DNA of 9,684 bases, taken from Pedosphaera sp. (GTDB taxonomy: Bacteria > Verrucomicrobiota > Verrucomicrobiae > Limisphaerales > Pedosphaeraceae). The stretch spans positions 1 to 9,684 of the forward strand of contig JAQGPB010000599.1 in assembly GCA_028293265.1 (NCBI GenBank), read 5' to 3'. Shown here one piece after another: positions 8,312 to 9,684 of the stretch. Each line of letters begins with the position of its first letter. Position 1 is the stretch's first letter. A model generated the notes under the pieces. That model was not told where the DNA came from, did no database searches, and saw only the letters and a program-made list of their open reading frames with translations. The position numbers were made by a program, and so were the translations under genes.

Positions 8312-8743
8312 TCAGGCTACCGGCAGCGGATGTTGCAGCGAGAATTGCGCGGCATTGTTGGGAATGATCTGCTTCCCGGTCAACGTGTGGCGGTTGATGA
8401 TGACCGGGCCTTTCAGGTTGATCGTGGCCCTGCCTTCGCTGCGCAGGGTGCAAATATTGAATACCAACGCGTCGGAAGGATCGCTCAAATCAAGCAACTC
8501 CACGTCGTCCGCGGGAATGTCCGGCTGATAATCTGGCATGATCAAAAACGGCGAGACCACCAGGAACGCCTTCTTCGAGCTGTCGAGCATCTGCAGCCAC
8601 AGGAAGGGCTCCTCCTGCGGATTGGCCGTGAGCAGAAAGTTTTTCACCTGCTCGAAACCGAGCAAACCGTAAGGCAGATGAACGCGGGTCTCATTGTTGA
8701 CGCTGGCAGGCTTTTCCAGCTCGACTGGTGCTAATGTTTTCAT
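8312..8743 (-). CDS. fliW: Flagellar assembly factor FliW, CsrA antagonist
   Basis: FliW binds either newly made flagellin or CsrA. When flagellin is exported, FliW is freed and relieves CsrA repression by a non-competitive mechanism. The 143-residue protein, counted from the Met at 8743, has the usual family length and motifs: YGLLGFE at 25-31, PFLWLQ at 46-51, PFLIMPDY at 65-72, NLKGPVIIN at 109-117 and TGKQ at 122-125. An in-frame ATG at 8782 would add 13 residues (MFFASHPRNRLFI) that do not look like FliW, so 8743 is preferred. Only a weak purine stretch (GGAACAG) lies upstream of it. It is the first gene of the leftward operon and is followed after 18 nt by csrA, the common fliW-csrA pairing. 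Confidence 0.95.
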   Translation of the reverse strand: MKTLAPVELEKPASVNNETRVHLPYGLLGFEQVKNFLLTANPQEEPFLWLQMLDSSKKAFLVVSPFLIMPDYQPDIPADDVELLDLSDPSDALVFNICTLRSEGRATINLKGPVIINRHTLTGKQIIPNNAAQFSLQHPLPVA

Positions 8744-8837
8744 GATAAATAATCTGTTCCGAGGATGTGAAGCAAAGAACATGCCGTGGAAAGCCGAACA
8801 AGTCGAGCGCGTTAATAATCATCATGTTATGCAGTTA

Positions 8838-8868
8838 AACCTGGCTGGACCGGCCATTTTACCAGGTT
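8838..8868. repeat. Inverted repeat AACCTGG-N17-CCAGGTT
   Basis: Perfect 7-bp arms at 8838-8844 and 8862-8868 flank 17 nt. The spacing between arm centres is 24 bp, just over two helical turns, which suits a dimeric DNA-binding protein. It lies about 95 nt upstream of the fliW ATG. It could be an operator; it is not followed by a T-run and sits between divergent genes, so a terminator role is unlikely. Confidence 0.5.
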
Positions 8869-8924
8869 GATCTAGGCAAAAACGCCACCTGCCCGAATCT
8901 TCCCCGGCCATATTTGCCGGGTGA
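8850..8924. repeat. Pair of imperfect 21-bp direct repeats (8850-8870 and 8904-8924)
   Basis: The two copies start 54 bp apart and share 16 of 21 positions: both begin CCGGCCAT and end TGA, with an AT-rich centre and a CC-GG core. Each overlaps one of the inverted repeats. Duplicate sites in a divergent promoter region suggest tandem operators for one regulator. Confidence 0.45.
8903..8921. repeat. Inverted repeat CCCGGC-N7-GCCGGG
   Basis: Perfect 6-bp GC-rich arms at 8903-8908 and 8916-8921 surround CATATTT. Its right half and loop are similar to the right half of the neighbouring inverted repeat, which suggests a second copy of one binding site rather than a chance hairpin. Confidence 0.5.
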
Positions 8925-8980
8925 AGTTTCAGAATCTCCAAGCAATAAATTCAAAGCCTGCTGTCTCCCGGGCGATTATT

Positions 8981-9008
8981 TTAAGTTTACCTTTGAAGCT
9001 GCCGATGT
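8981..9008 (+). promoter_or_regulatory. Putative sigma-28 (FliA/SigD) promoter for cheD
   Basis: TTAAGTTT at 8981-8988 resembles the -35 box TAAAGTTT, and GCCGATGT at 9001-9008 resembles the -10 box GCCGATAA/GCCGATAT. Counted the Bacillus way, TTAA is followed by 16 nt before GCCGAT, where about 15 is usual. The site is 62 nt upstream of the cheD ATG and in the correct orientation. Sigma-28 drives late flagellar and chemotaxis genes, so the location is functionally consistent. The spacer is one nt long, and no other copy is in the window for comparison. Confidence 0.6.
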
Positions 9009-9070
9009 TAAGCCAACGACCTCGTTTGCCGGGCGTGCGCATTTGCATTTCTCCGCAGCGCAGGCATTGC

Positions 9071-9604
9071 ATGTACTCCGAAGTGCGAACTGAAGTTACC
9101 GAAGAAATAATGGTGGGCCTGGCGGAAATCGTGGTGAGCCGCGACCCGAACCTCACCCTCTGTACCTACCCGTTGGGCGCCTGCCTGGCCATCGCCATCT
9201 ATGATCCCGTGGCGAAAGTCGGCGGCCTGCTGCACAGCCTGCTCCCCGATTCAGGCATTGACCCGCAACGGGCGGCCGGTCGGCCCGGAATGTTCCTGGA
9301 CACAGGGCTGGCGGAATTGCTCTCGCGGGCGCTGGAACTCGGGGCAACGAAAGAAAACCTGTGGGTCTTCACCGCCGGCGGCGCGCAAATCTTGGATGAA
9401 ACGGCCGGCTTCAACATCGGCAAACGCAATTACGAAGTCCTCAATCTCCTGCTGGCACAGCAGGGTTTGAACATCCGCGCGCAGGACGTCGGCGGAATGA
9501 CAAACCGGACGATGCAACTCAGTTTGGAAACCGGCGAAGTGCGCCTGAAATTTTCCGGCCAGGTCAAACTCAAGCTTTTATGCCAGAAATCGCCGACTAC
9601 ATAA
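9071..9604 (+). CDS. cheD: Chemoreceptor glutamine deamidase CheD
   Basis: CheD deamidates specific glutamines on methyl-accepting chemotaxis receptors and, in many species, interacts with CheC in adaptation. The 177-residue protein matches the family length. The catalytic triad known from Thermotoga CheD (Thr21, Cys27, His44) is conserved in identity and spacing as T32, C38 (PLGACLA) and H55 (LLHSLLPDSG). A later GGAQIL motif and the NIGKRNYE segment are also typical. The frame is open back to a GTG at 8921, but the extra 50 residues would overlap the sigma-28-like promoter and are not CheD-like, so the ATG at 9071 is chosen; a weak AGG lies 7 nt before it. It is read away from fliW and runs into an HDOD gene, indicating a chemotaxis operon continuing to the right. 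Confidence 0.95.
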   Translation: MYSEVRTEVTEEIMVGLAEIVVSRDPNLTLCTYPLGACLAIAIYDPVAKVGGLLHSLLPDSGIDPQRAAGRPGMFLDTGLAELLSRALELGATKENLWVFTAGGAQILDETAGFNIGKRNYEVLNLLLAQQGLNIRAQDVGGMTNRTMQLSLETGEVRLKFSGQVKLKLLCQKSPTT

Positions 9605-9684
9605 AGAGCGTGCGAAACCTGCCGCCGGCGCCGCGCGTGGTGCCGGAACTGATGCGGCTGCTGAAGCAGCCCGACGTGGACAGC
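9580..9684 (+). CDS. HDOD-domain protein, N-terminal fragment (continues beyond window)
   Basis: Only 35 codons are present. MPEIADYIKSV is followed by NLPPAPRVVPELMRLL and KQPDVDS, which fits the first helices of the HDOD domain (family pattern LPxxPxVxxxLxxLLxDPDxS). HDOD proteins are HD-related domains, usually without hydrolase activity, found in signalling proteins linked to motility, stress and type II/IV systems. The ATG at 9580 lies inside the cheD end (25-nt overlap in another frame), implying co-transcription and probable coupled translation. Anything C-terminal, such as a receiver, GGDEF or second HDOD domain, lies outside the window. Confidence 0.8.
   Translation, partial: MPEIADYIKSVRNLPPAPRVVPELMRLLKQPDVDS

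Larger units (their letters stand above)
8744..9070. promoter_or_regulatory. Divergent intergenic region between fliW and cheD
   Basis: This is the only gene-free stretch over 300 bases. It separates the leftward fliW operon from the rightward cheD operon. It contains two inverted repeats (8838-8868 and 8903-8921) that share a 21-bp imperfect direct repeat, and a sigma-28-like promoter facing cheD at 8981-9008. No convincing sigma-70 or sigma-54 promoter for fliW could be picked out, although the leftward promoter must lie here if the operon begins at fliW. No tRNA or recognised riboswitch was seen. Confidence 0.7.

Noticed and set aside
8744..8782. Longer FliW start at 8782
   Set aside because: The 13 extra residues do not resemble FliW, while the Met at 8743 gives the family length.
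8875..8887. Sigma-54-like element TGGCGTTTTTGCC on the minus strand ahead of fliW
   Set aside because: The GG and GC elements are 7 nt apart, whereas sigma-54 promoters need 10, so the geometry is wrong.
8921..9070. GTG start at 8921 extending CheD by 50 residues
   Set aside because: The extension is unlike CheD and would place the sigma-28-like promoter inside the gene.

Overview
The window is GC-rich (high fifties percent by eye) and almost fully coding. It comes from a flagellated bacterium that uses the FliW/CsrA flagellin-homeostasis switch. The mix of a CheD/HDOD chemotaxis pair, TPR-rich multi-domain glycosyltransferases and very weak Shine-Dalgarno sequences would fit a verrucomicrobial or related PVC-group genome. 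That placement is a guess from style; no phylogenetic marker is present.

Layout. Positions 1-8743 are one tightly packed minus-strand gene train, read right to left: fliW (8743-8312), csrA (8293-8036), a 96-residue flagellin-tail-like protein (8009-7719), a methyltransferase with TPR and C-terminal beta domains (7701-6190), and a giant glycosyltransferase (6193 to past position 1). The giant gene starts inside the methyltransferase stop codon (ATGA overlap). Its reading frame stays open for 2,064 codons and has not ended at the window edge. Its domain order is GT2-GT4-helical-GT2-GT4-helical-GT2-TPR, so at least five glycosyltransferase domains sit in one chain. Long plus-strand open frames opposite this gene are shadows.

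Positions 8744-9070 are a divergent intergenic region. It holds two inverted repeats that together form an imperfect 21-bp direct repeat, and a good sigma-28 (FliA/SigD) type promoter pointing right. To the right, on the plus strand, lie cheD (9071-9604), with its catalytic Thr/Cys/His triad intact, and the first 35 codons of an HDOD-domain gene that overlaps the cheD end by 25 nt.

How it may work together. FliW binds flagellin or CsrA, and CsrA represses translation of target mRNAs. In this operon the usual flagellin partner is replaced by a miniature protein that keeps essentially only the flagellin C-terminal helix, the region FliW is known to bind in other bacteria. The methyltransferase and the multi-glycosyltransferase follow directly, as in flagellin glycosylation islands elsewhere. 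The most interesting hypothesis is that a mini-flagellin acts as a FliW ligand or decoy, coupled to a one-polypeptide glycan assembly factory for flagellin or another surface polymer.
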